DNA of 64,000 nucleotides from Siderastrea siderea (lineage: Eukaryota; Cnidaria; Anthozoa; Scleractinia; Rhizangiidae): positions 87,501 to 151,500 of the forward strand of contig OZ034966.1 of the NCBI GenBank assembly GCA_964030785.1, given 5' to 3'. Position 1 is the first letter of the stretch, and every line of letters starts with the position of its first letter. Below are positions 12,509 to 26,719 of the stretch, piece by piece. The position numbers and the translations under genes are program-made. The notes under the pieces are model-generated. The model was not told where the DNA came from. It saw only the letters and a program-made list of their open reading frames with translations, and did not search any database.

Positions 12509-13239
12509 TCGAACAAGTGTCAGTAGAATAACAACCTGAATGGGAAACAGTATTAAAATAAATGACCAAACCATTTATAAATCAGCGAAATTACCCTTAT
12601 TACTTTTAAATAATGGAGAAAAAGTTACGAACTCCTGCAAATACTTAATTTACACTTGGCGCTCCATATTCAGCTGCAGAACTGGGATGCACATGCGTTT
12701 AATAAAACACAAAGTTAGTCGATATTGTACAAGCAAAACCTTACATAAATATAGGCTAACCACTGAGCCGTTAAATAGGACCTTGCAAATATTAAACACA
12801 AGGAAAAAAGTAAACAGTTAAATAGTAAATACTTGTAGAAAATATTCCAAGAGGCTCATAAATAAGCGTCCGGCGCAAAAAAAAAATACGTCGTAAGCGG
12901 TAGCTGTACATGTAATCAAATATCAGTGGGTGGTTGCATTTCACGAAATGTGAACTGACCTTATCCTTTAGTTGTCTATTGACAAAAAAGACTAAAATAA
13001 CTTACAATAGTGTTTTCGATTGACTGTCCAAAACTGTCAATTATGCTGTTTTCCTACAATAAGTGATAAGCTCATATATTTGAAACGTGCTATTGATATT
13101 TCCTAACTCAAATACGACATGTTCTCGAACAATCATGTACAATGGCACCGATTGCATATGCTACTGTTTGTCCGTCAGGATTGTTTAGGTTACCTCTAAC
13201 CCGAAACAATTCTGTAGGGTTTAGAACGAAAGTTTAAAG
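12509..13239. other. Intergenic spacer between satellite and the receptor gene
   Basis: AT-rich single-copy-looking DNA. A small open frame on the plus strand (12540-12821) shows no domain I recognise. This stretch probably contains the 3' untranslated region of the distal alternative last exon, which ends at 13240 on the minus strand, but I see no AATAAA on that strand here; an ATTAAA near 12697 is a weak candidate. Confidence 0.4.
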
Positions 13240-13882
13240 TTAGAACATCATCACCGTGGAATCGAAGTCGTCGGATCTCGTTGACGGGTTCGGTTTATCA
13301 TTGAATTCATTCGGAGGCTCGTTCAAAAGAAGGCTGTTAAGAACTTCATCAAAATCTTGGATCGCACTCTCTGTTTCAATATCCTTCACTTCCATGACGA
13401 CAGCTTCATCTTCGGGTTTATCCATGACTCCGTAAGGATGGTTTGGAAATGACGTCTTGTTACCGGACGGCTCAATATTGTGAATGTTCGGCTCTTCCTC
13501 GAGAGTGTTCGGCTCCTCCTCGGGAGTAGCTCCATGAACGGTAGATTGTAAAGCTGGTGGAGGGGGAGGGCTAAAATTGGGCACATGAGTGATACCGGCA
13601 TCGATCTCCTCCAAATTGGAGTACGGCTCGTCATAAAAGCTGTCTGTAGAGCCTATTGAGAACTTTTTGTTCCTCAGTGTGTACGGCGAAGGTGGCGGCG
13701 GATCTTGAACTGTTTCTGGTAAAAAATCTTGATTCAAGTTGATGAGATTTTCAGCTTGGACAGGAGCAGCCACCTCATTGCTGTTCAGATCTGACACAAT
13801 CGTGCCACTTGACAAGGTGCTTTCTCCGACACTTCGTGCATCGTGCTTGTCAACTGCTGGATTTGACTTTGCTTCGGCATCA
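13240..13882 (-). CDS. Receptor exon 18b: distal alternative last exon (short cytoplasmic tail)
   Basis: Acceptor CCCTTTTTCCGTAG opens the exon with one base completing Ser, in the same phase as 18a. It encodes 213 residues: DAEAKSNPAVDKHDARSVGE, then DSFYDEPYSNLEEI and FSPPPPPALQSTVHGATPEE, ending STVMMF. The Tyr-rich block and the poly-Pro block align with those in 18a, so the exons look like a duplicated pair. The C-terminus V-M-M-F fits a class II PDZ ligand instead. Using it requires skipping 18a. Confidence 0.78.
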
Positions 13883-16800
13883 CTACGGAAAAAGGGAGCG
13901 TGTAAAATACCGTCAGTCAGTAATTAAAGCAATGAACTAACTCGAACAGAAATTTAACCCATGCTGACAAATGTATGACCAAGCATGGACATATTTGGAA
14001 ACCTGTACCAATTACCCTATTATCACTCTTTAGTTAGCCTTCATATCCAGTGTTTGTAGGTTAAGCTAAGCAATGCATGTAATTTTGCAATTCTCAAACG
14101 CTTGAGGTTTGCTGTAGTAATGACTCATTTAACAATTTGAAAGCTTACTAACAGAAGTAATCCAAGGAATTAATTTAGCGATATCATCCGCCGACAAAAC
14201 AACATAGCAGTAAATGCCATTGACGATTTGGACAAGAAAGCTGTCAGATTATTACCATTATATTATTATCTACTTAACATGCTGAATGAACAAATGTATT
14301 AAATCAAGGTTAATTCACAAGGTCACTTAATTATAACCTTTGGCTATAATTACGTGTTTAACACAATGAAAACAGGGTTACAGGAAATGTAGAACAAAAC
14401 CAAATCATGTAAATCATAAAACGTTTCTTGTTCCTACAGTAGACGGAAAAGAAGCCCAAAATGTCCTAAATGCAAATTGCTTACAGTGCTAGCAAACTGC
14501 AAGGGACCAGTAAATTGAACAGGAACACCTTTAACACTCAACAACAGTATTAAGTTCACTGTTAAAATTATACACTATTGTTCGTCAGCTACCGAGTTCA
14601 CGAATATTAATTCCTGGCATTGAAGCTTCTTCACACTAGTTCTATAGTTGCATTTGTCACGGACCAATACTCATTGTGTAAAGAGAGAGAATTCGAAAGA
14701 GCCTTCATATGACCCGTCCTAGTCTCTCTCTTTCCACAGGCCGTGAGGCAGGGTCAATGTTGGTTATCGTATGTTATAACTGAGTCACCCCTGACTAATA
14801 ACAAACTTCAGAAATAACAGGGATCGATCTTTCTTGTGAGGCCCGAAACGAGCAAGGCTTTGTTGGATGGATGGTATTCCGAGGGAATGTAAATGCAATC
14901 AAGTGAAACCAACCAATGTTAGCGTAAAAGGCAACGACATCATTAAGATGAAGTAAATTAAAAAATGTACGAGTGTTTTAAAATGCAGACGAGACCTTCA
15001 TGATGCGTTTCTCAACCCAAACTTACTTTTGCGATATCAGACCGATGCTCTACCACCTAAGCAAAAACAACAACAACAACAAACATCACTGATGTCCGGG
15101 TGAAGTTTATGCACGCGTTAATTATGGGACATACGGGCACAAGCATTCTCAGCTTGTATATCTCATGATTACTTTTCACCTGTTTGTTCAATCTCTGTAA
15201 AATGTACCTCAAGTCGTGCTTTCTTTATTTCCTTTTCAACCGATCAAAAAGCTCAGCGTTAAAATCCGGTGGTGAACACCAATAAAACAATCACGCAAAT
15301 GTAAACTAAGGAACACCTTAGTCTGGCCATGAATTGAAGAGAGCTACGTACACATCACACCAAACGAGACACAACAAACATAAGGCACGTACAAAGTCAC
15401 GTAAGCATGTGAATGCGACAAACATGGCGTAGTGGGTAACAAAGTCAAACAAACAAGACTTCTTCCACACATTTATTCGCCAAAAAAATCGCTCATGCAA
15501 ATGCAATTTAATTCAGTATAAAATAATTTACAATTTTCCTTAATTGGCATTTATTCATTAGAAAAATTTGCTCCTGTAAATTCAATTTAATTCAGTATAA
15601 AAGATTTCACAACTTTTGTTAATTGGCATGCGCAAGAGGTGAAATTCAGAATATATTTACAAATATGTGCAACAAAAATTTATATTGAGTTAACACTCGG
15701 TAAATAATATCAGTGACGAAAATTTGAAACTATGATAAACACACCTGAGGTTAAAGAATTGTTGCCAATTAAAACGTGGCCGTTTTATTAGAAACATTTT
15801 ATAAATAACATGTTATCATTTTTTTCTTTTGCGGTTTTAAACCAAAGCTTAAGTTAGCGCTATGCCCAGCAAACATAACACATGAAGACAAAATATAGCA
15901 CCACACATTGACTTTCGATATAACGTTCACTCGCTTGAAAATAAATGAGCGAAAATATCTTAACACCTAACGAAAAAACAACAGATCACTTTCTAAGTTG
16001 CTATAAAATATACCAAAATCACACTTCCACGCGTGCCAGGGTCACCAGCGGCAAAAGAACAAAGGAACACAAAAGGCAGAGCAAAAGACATTTTGCGTAG
16101 TACATTTATCCTTTTGGCTAAGCAAACAGTTAAGTAGGAAATGGAGTTCAATTTCGCTCGTACAAACACTGCTATGTCTCTCATCATATGGCAAATCATT
16201 CATAACTTTACCTTGTGATTTTCATAAGCTTGCAAGCGTTTACGTAAATTCAAGCTTAACCTTTACGATTTACTAGTGCAGTTCAGCAAAACGACGAAAC
16301 AAAATGGCTTTATCTCAGGTGCACAGATTAAAGTTTGTGGAAAACGGTGATCCATACTAAGAATTAACAAAAATGTCGATAATAGCTAAGAAACGCGCCG
16401 TACCGTGGCCACTCGAGGTACTTTTTCTTGTGATTTTCCTAACTCTTAGCTGATCAAAAACCGAGTTACTTTGAAAGGTGGAAAAAGCAAACGCCAATAA
16501 TTGTTTGAAAATAAAAACTGATAAAAATAATTCAAATATTAAACCTTTCCAAGTGGCAAGGGTACGATATTTTTTCTCTGTAATTTTTAAACAGGACAAC
16601 TAATGAAATAGATTACTGTAAGGACCGAAAGTAGAAACAATGAGTAAATCCGTTTATTTACTGATAACAATAACTTACAAGTTAGTTCTTTCATCATACA
16701 CGACCACAGGATCATGGCCAGGTTCTCCCACGTGCACGGATGCTTGGTTACCCTGTGGGTCAAGGGACTTCTTCCTAAAGGTTTTCTTGCTTTTATCAGG

Positions 16801-17910
16801 CTTTGCGTGTAAGTCGTTCAGTTTACTGGGCGCCTGTGTTATCGAGTGATTACTTTCAGTATCACTTGACGATGACGCATCTTTCTCGCGAGATTTTTTC
16901 TTCTTACTCTTGTCCACTTTAGCGTACAACTCTTCGAGGTTTTTCGGTGTAACATCGGAGGTGCTGGGCTTTGCAAGGCCATTCGCAAGTTGTTCATTCA
17001 GTTCCTCATCTGAATCATAACCCTGATTCTCCATCCCCGAAATATCTTTTTCCTGAAAACCTTCGTAACTTGTGCCTCCTTCTCCAAGATCTACATCTTT
17101 TGGGTTGTGTATAGCTTTAAACAGCTCATTTGTGAAAGATTTCCGATGGTCAGACGAGTTTGCAGTATCCAAGCGGCTTTCTTGCCTGTTTGAATCGGCG
17201 TCCCTCTCTTCGATGGGAGTTGAACGGAACTCTACCGGGGGGGGTGGTCCAAAACTAGAACATCCTCCTCCAAGCTCCTCAACAGACGAATAAGACGGGT
17301 CGTAATGGCTTCCCTGTGAGTCCAAAGAAGACTTCTTTTTGTGTGTATTGACCAGCTGCGAATGGTCTATTGCACGGAGAGTGTTAGATTCCGCTGGATC
17401 TGCGTGTTCATGGCTCAGATTTACCGCTGAGCTAGGCGAATAAGGCGACGCTATACTACTGTTCCAGTCAGAATCAAACGAATCGCTGGAATAGTTAGTG
17501 TCTGCCACGCTAGGCTCTTCATGGACGTCCAGCCGTGGCCTAAAAGGGATGAAAAATTATGGTTTAACAAAACCTTCTAGCCAATCAAAAAGAGCGATTA
17601 TTATTTTTAAAGGACTCGGGCCAACTTCAATTAGTTTCATATTCGCCCTGAGCCTTGCATTTTAATCTGGTTCACCACCTAAATTGCGTAATGGGTTATT
17701 CTCATCTTATGACTTAAATTAATCCTTCGTTTAGCTTTCAGTTTTTGGTTTAAACTTATCCGCCTTTGTTAATTTTTAAACCAGAAGACTGTTTATAATT
17801 TTTTGATTTGTCTTTACTTTATTTCCTGTATTAAGATAATGACGTGTGTCAATAGCATATTGGTGTTGAAATTTATATCCAGCCCTACATATTTTTTAAA
17901 TATCCGTGTA

Positions 17911-17989
<79 letters not shown>

Positions 17990-20900
17990 CAATGACCGAT
18001 AGATTTATTTGGACACTATCCTATAAACAGAAAACCTTACTCTACACAAGAGTTACCTCATTGTTCAGTATTTCCTCTCTTGAATAAACGAAAACAAACA
18101 GTCACATGTTTTTACATAAAGTCTTGTTGTGGTGTTTAAAATTTTTAGAGCTATTATCGTGCTCACATGTTGCTATTTATTTTGTATTAAACGAGTTACC
18201 TTTACAATTTATGTTGTTTGAGGAGCGGAGAATGATCCTGCCAACTTACTGTAGTGACCATTGCCATCTAAACCACTTTATGATCAATGCAAAACAGTTA
18301 GTTTACATCAAATAGATTGTGCAGTGATTGAAAAATTACAACTTAAAAATCTTGTAAACATTTTAAGGACTCGAAACGAAGTTAACTGAAAAAAAAGGTC
18401 AAACTTGTCAGTTAAACGTTTCACGCCAAGTTTTATTGTCCTATCTGGTTTACATACTGTACATTATCCTCTTTATTCTCATCACCAACCCTCCAGGTAA
18501 GGTATTGAAACTACAACTGTAAGTTAGTTTTTTCATATAACCCTTGAGGATTACAAGGTAGCGATGTAATTAGAAAAGGAATTTGCCCAAATTTACACGT
18601 AAAACGACCTTACAGTGTTGCTATTTTGTATTTGTGGTTTTTCTATGCATTTACACTTTACAGGAATTAGTTTCACAAGATGAAAGAATGGAGAAGGGCC
18701 AAGATATAGCAGACAACTAAATGGAAGCCCTGTCATTTAAAAAGAAAAAACAGAGGTTACTAAAATATGGGAGACGTCGGGCTGATTTAGTACTGAGCAG
18801 AGTATCTGGTGGTCTCATTCCAATTACGTAGTGAATGTTATTTCATGAGAAATAACGAACTAATGGTTAAATATGAAAGAAAAAACGCCAAAAAGAGTTC
18901 ATATCCCAGAGAAAGTTGCATTGACTTACCTCTCCATTTCAAATGCTGTACTTCTGAAGTCGTGTTTCTTCCTGGCTCTTGTGTATGCCATGGCTTGTAA
19001 TAAAGAAGCATCAATGTTAACTCACGACCCTAACTTGTTCATACGTCCCTTCTTTTGTTGAAGTTTCTTTCTTTCTCTCTTTCGGAAGTAAAGGGGAGAG
19101 ACCAGAAAGACTGAATGCAACCGCCTTATAATCAACAGAAACCGCAAAAAACTAAAGAGAATACAAAAAAGAGTGTAAATGAACCCTCTAGAAAATTACA
19201 CAAAATTGAAACGCATTTCAATCACCGAAAACTTTGCACTTTTGCAGATGGCTAGTTTTTATTTGTATTATTAAGGCAAGCAATGTTTCATTTTCCGGCG
19301 ACTTAATCGTCAATCTATTTGGTATTCAACGTGACGTAATTAAAGGCAATCAACAATAGAGGAAGAGACCGTACCTTTTTCTTCTCTCCAGCGTTTAATG
19401 CCCAGAAAATAAACAGCCGCTACGGTAATGAACAGAACAATGAGCCCAACACAGACGAATATAATGATCATTTGCTCCTCATTCACACCAGTCCTCTTCT
19501 CTGGCCCGGCAGGTACCCCCACAGTTGTAGTTGTAGAGTCTTCAGTAGGGGTGGTCAGTGTATCAGTTGGTTCGGTAATCGGTGGACGTACGTCTGCAAT
19601 TTAACGCATCATGAATACAGTGACTTTTCTGGTTTGGACAAGAAAAATAACTGCCACCCTTTCACCCTTAAAACCAACTCATTCTGCTTTTCACCCCCAA
19701 AATATTTTCAAAGCACTTGGAGTATCTAACCCCTCCCTTTTTAACGACCCACCCCACCCTCCATATTCAGCCCACCTCATCTTTCCATTTCATGACCATC
19801 AGCAACAAACAAGCAAGGGAAACAGGGATGGGACCAGTCACCTCCCAATGTAGCTTGGGTTTGAAACTCGGTGTTCATGCTTAAGTATTTGTTGTCGGTT
19901 CTCGTCCTTGCTCCGACGGTTTTTCTCCGGGTTCTTCGGTTTTTCTACCTCCTCAAAAACGAATATTTCTAAATTCCAGTTCGACCTGGAATCCAAGGTA
20001 GAAAGACTAAAATGTCACCCTCCTTAAACAAAGCCATCCGTTTTGTTAATTATTGCACTTCATACCCTTTTGTGTGAAACAAATGGGCCCACTACAGAGT
20101 AACAACCATATCTGGTTAATAGCATAATCCTCATTTCTCTCTAAAAGATAACTATTTCCTCAGCCACACCCTTATATGAAATTCCATGTATTTAGAAACG
20201 AGATAGTTTACCCGGCTAGACGGATAGGTATAAGGGGAAGTGAACAAATGTATTATTTCACGAATGTAACTGCCCCTGTCAGACTGAGGAATTGCATATC
20301 TCACATCTAAATGGTTACCAGAAGGATAAAGCTCGTTTTTACAGGTGAAATCGCCACAATTTTTGGGGGGGGGGGTGGGGGGGGGGGGAGGGCTTTTGCC
20401 TCGAGCGTGGTTAAATGGGAACACACGTGGGTCGTGGGAATGTCTGATTGAACTCTTGATAAGTGATTTCAAATGACTGTCCTCTCAGTAAAAGGATAAA
20501 ACTCGGATAAAGCTCATTTGGACAAGTTTAATAAACTCGGCTTGAATCATTTAACAACACTTCGCCTTCGCTTGATTGATTTATCGCTCGTTTGATACTT
20601 CCGCTACTTACGTGTCCTAACATTTACTGTTGTCCCTTGTCTTCCAAATCCTTTGCTCGTCTTTGCCGTCACAAATATGTAATAAGTTGTGTTGGGAGTC
20701 AAGTCGTCGATGACTAATGCCAGCTCGTCACCCGCTATCAAGCTGTTTGATGAGTTACCATTAGTAGTGTTGAATGTGATACTATACTGCAGGATTTTCC
20801 CGTTAGGCGTGACAGGAGGACGCCACGCGACCCTGATAGTGTCATGATCCACTGCAATCGCTTTTACGTCATCTACTGCGCCGGGAACTACGGAGAAAAC

Positions 20901-23900
20901 AATAAATTGACAATACTGAAACATCAATCAGAGCGTGTTACGAAAACCCAAACGAGTGTCCAGCAAGAGAAAAGCTATCCTGGCGAAGCCCTGGAGGACT
21001 TTGTAGACTCCACTTTATGACAAACTGAATACTGTTTACTTTATGTGGTCATTGTTTACAAGTCGTAAGACATCCATAACGGCTAAAAACAGGAAGACAT
21101 ACTTCCTTCTGGTGAAAATATCGACTTCTGTAGACTTGTAATTCCTTGTCCCACGCTTGTAACAGCTGCTACTTTGACTGAATACTCTGTGTATACTGTA
21201 AGGTTGGTTAGTTTAACACTGGAATTAGTTGTCTTCACAGACAGATAACTAGCGTTTGGTACCAAGTTGGTCTGCCTGTAAAACACAGTATACCCAAGGA
21301 TGATACCATTTCGCCTCACTGGTAATGGTGGAGCTATCGAGACAATAATGCTGTGCTGGCTGTCAGATACAAGTGTGACGTTTGATGGAGGACCAGGTTC
21401 TGCAAACAAGAAATGCCAAACGGTCTCAGTTGATATAGATCGTCCAATGAAGGTATCTTATTTGAACAAAACTCAGTTTTCAGTGGCTGTCGGGAAACAA
21501 GACCTATCTACTTACCAGCTTCAAAAGTCTGAACTTGCTTCCAAGGGCTTTTGGGACCGGCCTGAATCGTGATGGCCTGGACACTAACATTGTACTTTGT
21601 CCACGCAAATAGCCCTTGCAGTGTAAAATTTAGTGATGTGCCCGCAGAGACGTTTTTGGCATCGGAAAATCTGTACGGACCTGCTGCTTTCACAAATACG
21701 ACATATCGTCTAACATTGCCGTTTGCAAATTCTGGTGGACCAACCTGGAAGAGAAGGTTGTATATGTACTGTTATATATCACAAATGAAACTAATTATTA
21801 CGTCCAGATGACCAGTCAAACAGCTAAAGAAGAATTTTGATCAATTTACAACGTTAGGATGATAGGTAAAATTTAAAATATAAAAGGATAGCACCGTCTA
21901 CATCCGCTCAGGCGTAAAATGATACCAGAGTGGTTAAGGGGTAACGCATGACGCGTGATTTGCGCTAGAAATTAAAAACAAAAACAAAAACAAAGAAGAA
22001 AAAAACACAAATCATCCAAGCAGTGATTATGGTTTCCTGCACTTCATAGAATGTATAAGAAGTGACTTAAAATTGATACATGATCCGACATTTGAAGAAA
22101 AATAGGCTCGTACGTGTGACTAACACATCCTGTCCTCCTTTACTACCCTGTGATACGAGAGAGACGCTCCTTGTCACTAAGACAATTGCTCAAGAACTTG
22201 TGAAGATGAAACTTTTAGAAGAGTTTCTTCTCTTTTTCTCTTTCCTTTTCTATTTTTTTTGTCAATGAACGTATTGTTTGCAAATGTCTTAAATTTCTGA
22301 ATTAAATAGCAGACCTGGTCCCTGCATATCTGGCTTTCGCTATTGTTATACCTCATGACAAATAAAACGGTTGTGTTCACTTTAACAAGTATAGTGTTGA
22401 ATTGGTAAACCTAAATGAGGGCCCCACGAGAAGAAGTAAGTATTTATTTAATATCATGAGGATTTGTGAGCTAAGATAAACAGTTATGTCAAACTTTTAA
22501 ATAAAAAGTTTGGGTTAAAGTGCACCTAACCCCAAAATTATTTTCCCTGTCAAATAATTTCTGTTATCATTTGGAGCATTTCGTCACAAAAAGTTTTTGA
22601 TTTGGTTTAATCCCTGATTTTCTGTGCGCGTTTGAAGTACGGAAAATCGGGCGAAAATAGACACCATTTTGGTTCAGGGTCGAGCAGTGAGGGCATGGAA
22701 CTAGTCACCTTGTGACGTCAAATCAAGAACCCGCAGTCTCGCGCTATCTCTATCGGAGCTACATTTCTTTTGAGCTCTCGAAGATGTACAGAAAACGGTC
22801 GACCGTTCGTATTGCTCCGAGACGTAGTAACCAAAGAAACGAAACACAAGACGTATCACTACATAATACAGCATTTTTTGACAACGAGCGACCAGAGGCG
22901 GAGACGAAATGAGTGGATTTTGTAAAGCAATAGCGAGCAAAGCGGCAGCCTTCCAAGCCGGCACTCAACAGACTCGATACTAAGCTCGATGCATTTTAAG
23001 CAAAGATTTGTTGTCGCAGAAGAAGGTATCCGACCAAACGATAGCTTTTTGTGTATTTCCAATGATTCAACGGCCGATTAACCACAGAATACCCTGCCAT
23101 ATGAACTATTTTTTGTGGAGCCCTCTACGCGATACACGGTACGCAGAAAATTATTACCTTTGCAAATTATTCAAGTTGGCTGCACGGTAAGTGCTAAATA
23201 ATTACATGTAAACGGTGCCCAAAACAGCCCAGGGTTTAAAATTAAAGACCGTATTTATAGAAAGTCCTCCCTCAGCGGAACCGAACGCGCTTTCTCCACA
23301 ATAACAAACCATTGCCATTCTTCCTTATTCTCGTCTATGAACGTGCCTCGCTATAAGAATTTTACCTTGAGTCATTTTAAATCACTCGAGCATAACAAAA
23401 CATTACTGTGTAGAGATCCCTCGTTCATATCCTCCGTTGAAGTAGACTGCAAACAGTCTCTTTCTTCTTTTATCACCAATTTTGATTTACATAATTTGTA
23501 CATTTCCGCTCGCGCGTAGGATCTGAGGAAACTGCTCGCACGTTCAAGCGAGAAAAACGATTGGTAAGATAATCTCAGTTGAACCGATACTAACAAACTC
23601 TCGTGCTTATAATTCTCGTTAATGTCATTTGGTCATTTAGAAAATAATTGCCTTCCTGATTCACTACTGTTATAAATTGTTGTTATTGTTAATGCTGGTT
23701 ACAGAAATGGACAAGACGTAAATAATATCGCAGTTTCCACATTTACTTCTAATTTTAATTTTAATTTTAATTTTATCCCATTTTCTTTGCACAAAGTAAT
23801 ATAAACAAAATATATAGATTTGCATAAATAAAAATTACGTATATAGTAAGTTACGATGACAGAAAAAAAAATTAAATATGTGCAAAAGAGGAAAACTAGA

Positions 23901-26660
23901 GAGGAACTTACGAACCGTTCGAGCTAGTCCACCTTAAAATTACAGGACAGTAATAAAATTGAACAAAATAATGACTAAAAATAATGACAAAATAATGACA
24001 GTAATAAAATTGAACAAAATAATGACTAATAATTAATACTTCTATGTAAAATAAATAAATGGAGAAAGGAATGCTTTATTAAATCTCCATTTCTATAAGA
24101 GATTCCCTCAGCTTGAATATAAATCTTAAATGCGAGAGGCGGAGAGCAGGAAAACCAAGACCAAACGTGAAGACCGAACGTGCGAAATAGAATGTAAACA
24201 CTCACGGGCGAAGCTCATCATTCCGGCTTCTTCGCGGCCCTCCAAGGCCAATCGTTGCTTTATTTGCTGTTCCAGTTCTTAGTTTTTCTTTATTTCTTTA
24301 TTTTCCGAGAATTTAACCAAATCAAAATATTTTTGCGAAGAAATGTTCCAGATGATAACAGAATTTATTTAGCCGAAAAAAAAATTTAGGGGTTAGGTGC
24401 ACTTTAAGAGATTTTAAGAAACCTAACCTAACCCTACTGTAAAACTATTTAATTTACCTTCCATTTCACTAATATCGAATGCGCTGACAAGACTTGGAGC
24501 TGTATATCCTGGGGAGCTGCAGTGGGAGCTAAAACAACACAAAGGAATTACTGCAGTAGAACGTCAAACGCTTGTGTTTCGACTATGTGTAAGTGAAGCT
24601 CTCAAAACTTTGTGCAACGTAAACTAGCCAAAAACGATAATACTGAGATGCTCCTGAAAAGATCAACTTATCCTTTTACTGAAACCAAGACTACCATCAT
24701 AATAGTGATAAACATAACGAATTTTAGTTATTTTGAAGGATCTTGAGGTAACCCGCAGAAACAAGCTTGTACAAAACGTACGCTGTGCCCCCACTTTCAT
24801 CGAACAGTGTCTGGGTTCTCTCACGTCTATTTGTAATGTGAAGGTGAAAGAAACACTGTTTCGAAATTGCAACTCTCCACCCAAAGGCGTAGAGTCGCGT
24901 CCCAACTGAAGAAATAGAAGCAACGAGGCCACTAAAGAAACGTTAAGGCTTCTAATATTAAGCTCCATCTTGACAAAAGTTTCATTTAATATAATTACAA
25001 CATACCTGATTCGTGTGTTGTCGCTTCTGCCTCAAGTGATAAATTTCCCCACTTGATGTTCCTTTCTTGAGTAGCTGCACGAATCCTGATCTGATAGAGA
25101 GTGAACGCCTTTAAGCTGCCAATCAATGTCTTGAGCTCAGGAAGCTGATTGGCTGATAGTACTATACTGGTGACGTCATTGCTACTGGCAACATTGTACT
25201 GGATTTCATACCACATGATGTGTCCATTGGGAGTTGCAGGAGCACTCCAGGTTACGCGGATCACAGTTGCATTCAGTGGTATCGCCACTACGTTTTCTGG
25301 CGGTGAGGGGGCTACAATTGAAAGATGGTAGTAAAATAAGTACTCGCTTCTTCTCTGGGATAACACAAAATGCCCTGTGTTTATAAGAATGAAAGCGGGT
25401 TCATATTGAAGAAGGTACACAGCTATTTCAATTAACGTTGTCCAATGGAAACTTCAAGCCAAAGCAACAAGAGCGCAAGGTGCTATGGGATTCTTAGATA
25501 TACATTAATCAACAACGCCTCGCTCGAATAGGAAAGAAGACACGGAGTCAGCCATTCATTATTTGTTTCATCCTCCCACATTGACAACCGAACCTGTTAA
25601 TTACCCATAACACCTATCGGTCTAGTCACATATACACATTACAAATCAAACAACGTTCATTGAAATAGCTGTCTATTTTAAACCCAATCACAAGAAAAAA
25701 AATATTATACAGTGTGTTTGAACGTGCGTGTCACGCCCGTAAAAAAGCCACATTTGAGAAGTTTTTAATAAAACGGTATTGAGGAGATGAGATTGATAAG
25801 AGTGCTAGACAAAACTCTTTCAAGGTAAATGAAACAATCGATTAATTGATCCGATAATGCTACTTAGTACAATGCAACACTGCAACAAGCCGTTTACCAT
25901 TTCGCCCTTGTTTTCTGTCCTGAACGAAAACACAATCGATGCCGTCATTTTCGCACCTGAACCCCCCAACTAGCCTATTTATCTGAATACATTTTTCACT
26001 ACCCTCTGCAAACTAGCTTTGAGAAAATAAAATACTCTTTTGACCTTGGAATCACTATTACCACTTACCATCTTGTGAAGTTCTGTTCATAACAGTTGCC
26101 CCGGGACTTAAACCAATAGCATTACGCGCAGAAACCCGGAAGGTGTATGCTGTATACGGATCCAGACCTGTCACTCTGTATGACGTCATCGACAGGTTGT
26201 TTTCCAGCAACATGTAGGTCCCAGATTCTCTCTTAATCTCCAGTTTGTAGCCGGTAACAGGGCTGTGTCCATTAAAACCTGGTTTCCATGACAACTGAAT
26301 AACGGTAGAGGATTGGGGAATGGCTGAGATTTGAATTGGTGAACTAGGAGCCACTTTGTAAGAAAAAGTAAAAAGAGAAATACAATGTTTTTCCATAATT
26401 TATACTGGTAATGATCGAGTAAGTTGAGATGAATAGTCTAGGTTAGGTTTTAGGTTGTCTAGATCAAATTGCTAACGTTTTGGAAGTATTTTTTTCCAGT
26501 GACAGCGGCGATAAACTAAAAAAAATGGACTTCAAAACAGTTTGTCTACTCTCACTATGCTTTTTCTAGCTCTTCTTGTGAAGGCCCTTTTTTATGATCA
26601 ATGAAAAACAACTGAAGTTTTCCATGCAAGAAGGTACTACCAACAACAACAACAATAATC

Positions 26661-26719
<59 letters not shown>

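Larger units (their letters stand above)
13883..16674. other. Region between the two alternative last exons
   Basis: AT-rich, no convincing exon. It contains the 3' end of transcripts using exon 18a (AATAAA at 16653-16658, minus). A tRNA-like relic and (CAA)n lie near 15001-15085. Confidence 0.5.

Noticed and set aside
12540..12821. 93-codon plus-strand frame
   Set aside because: No recognisable domain, and no splice or conservation evidence; it is AT-rich spacer.
20363..20391. Long G run considered as a G-quadruplex element
   Set aside because: It is a plain poly-G stretch in an intron with no spacing pattern or neighbouring feature; length may also be a sequencing artefact.
22701..23596. 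Several 60-87-codon frames inside the 1.9-kb TTAA element, considered as transposase remnants
   Set aside because: None shows transposase motifs, and they overlap on opposite strands; the element looks non-coding.
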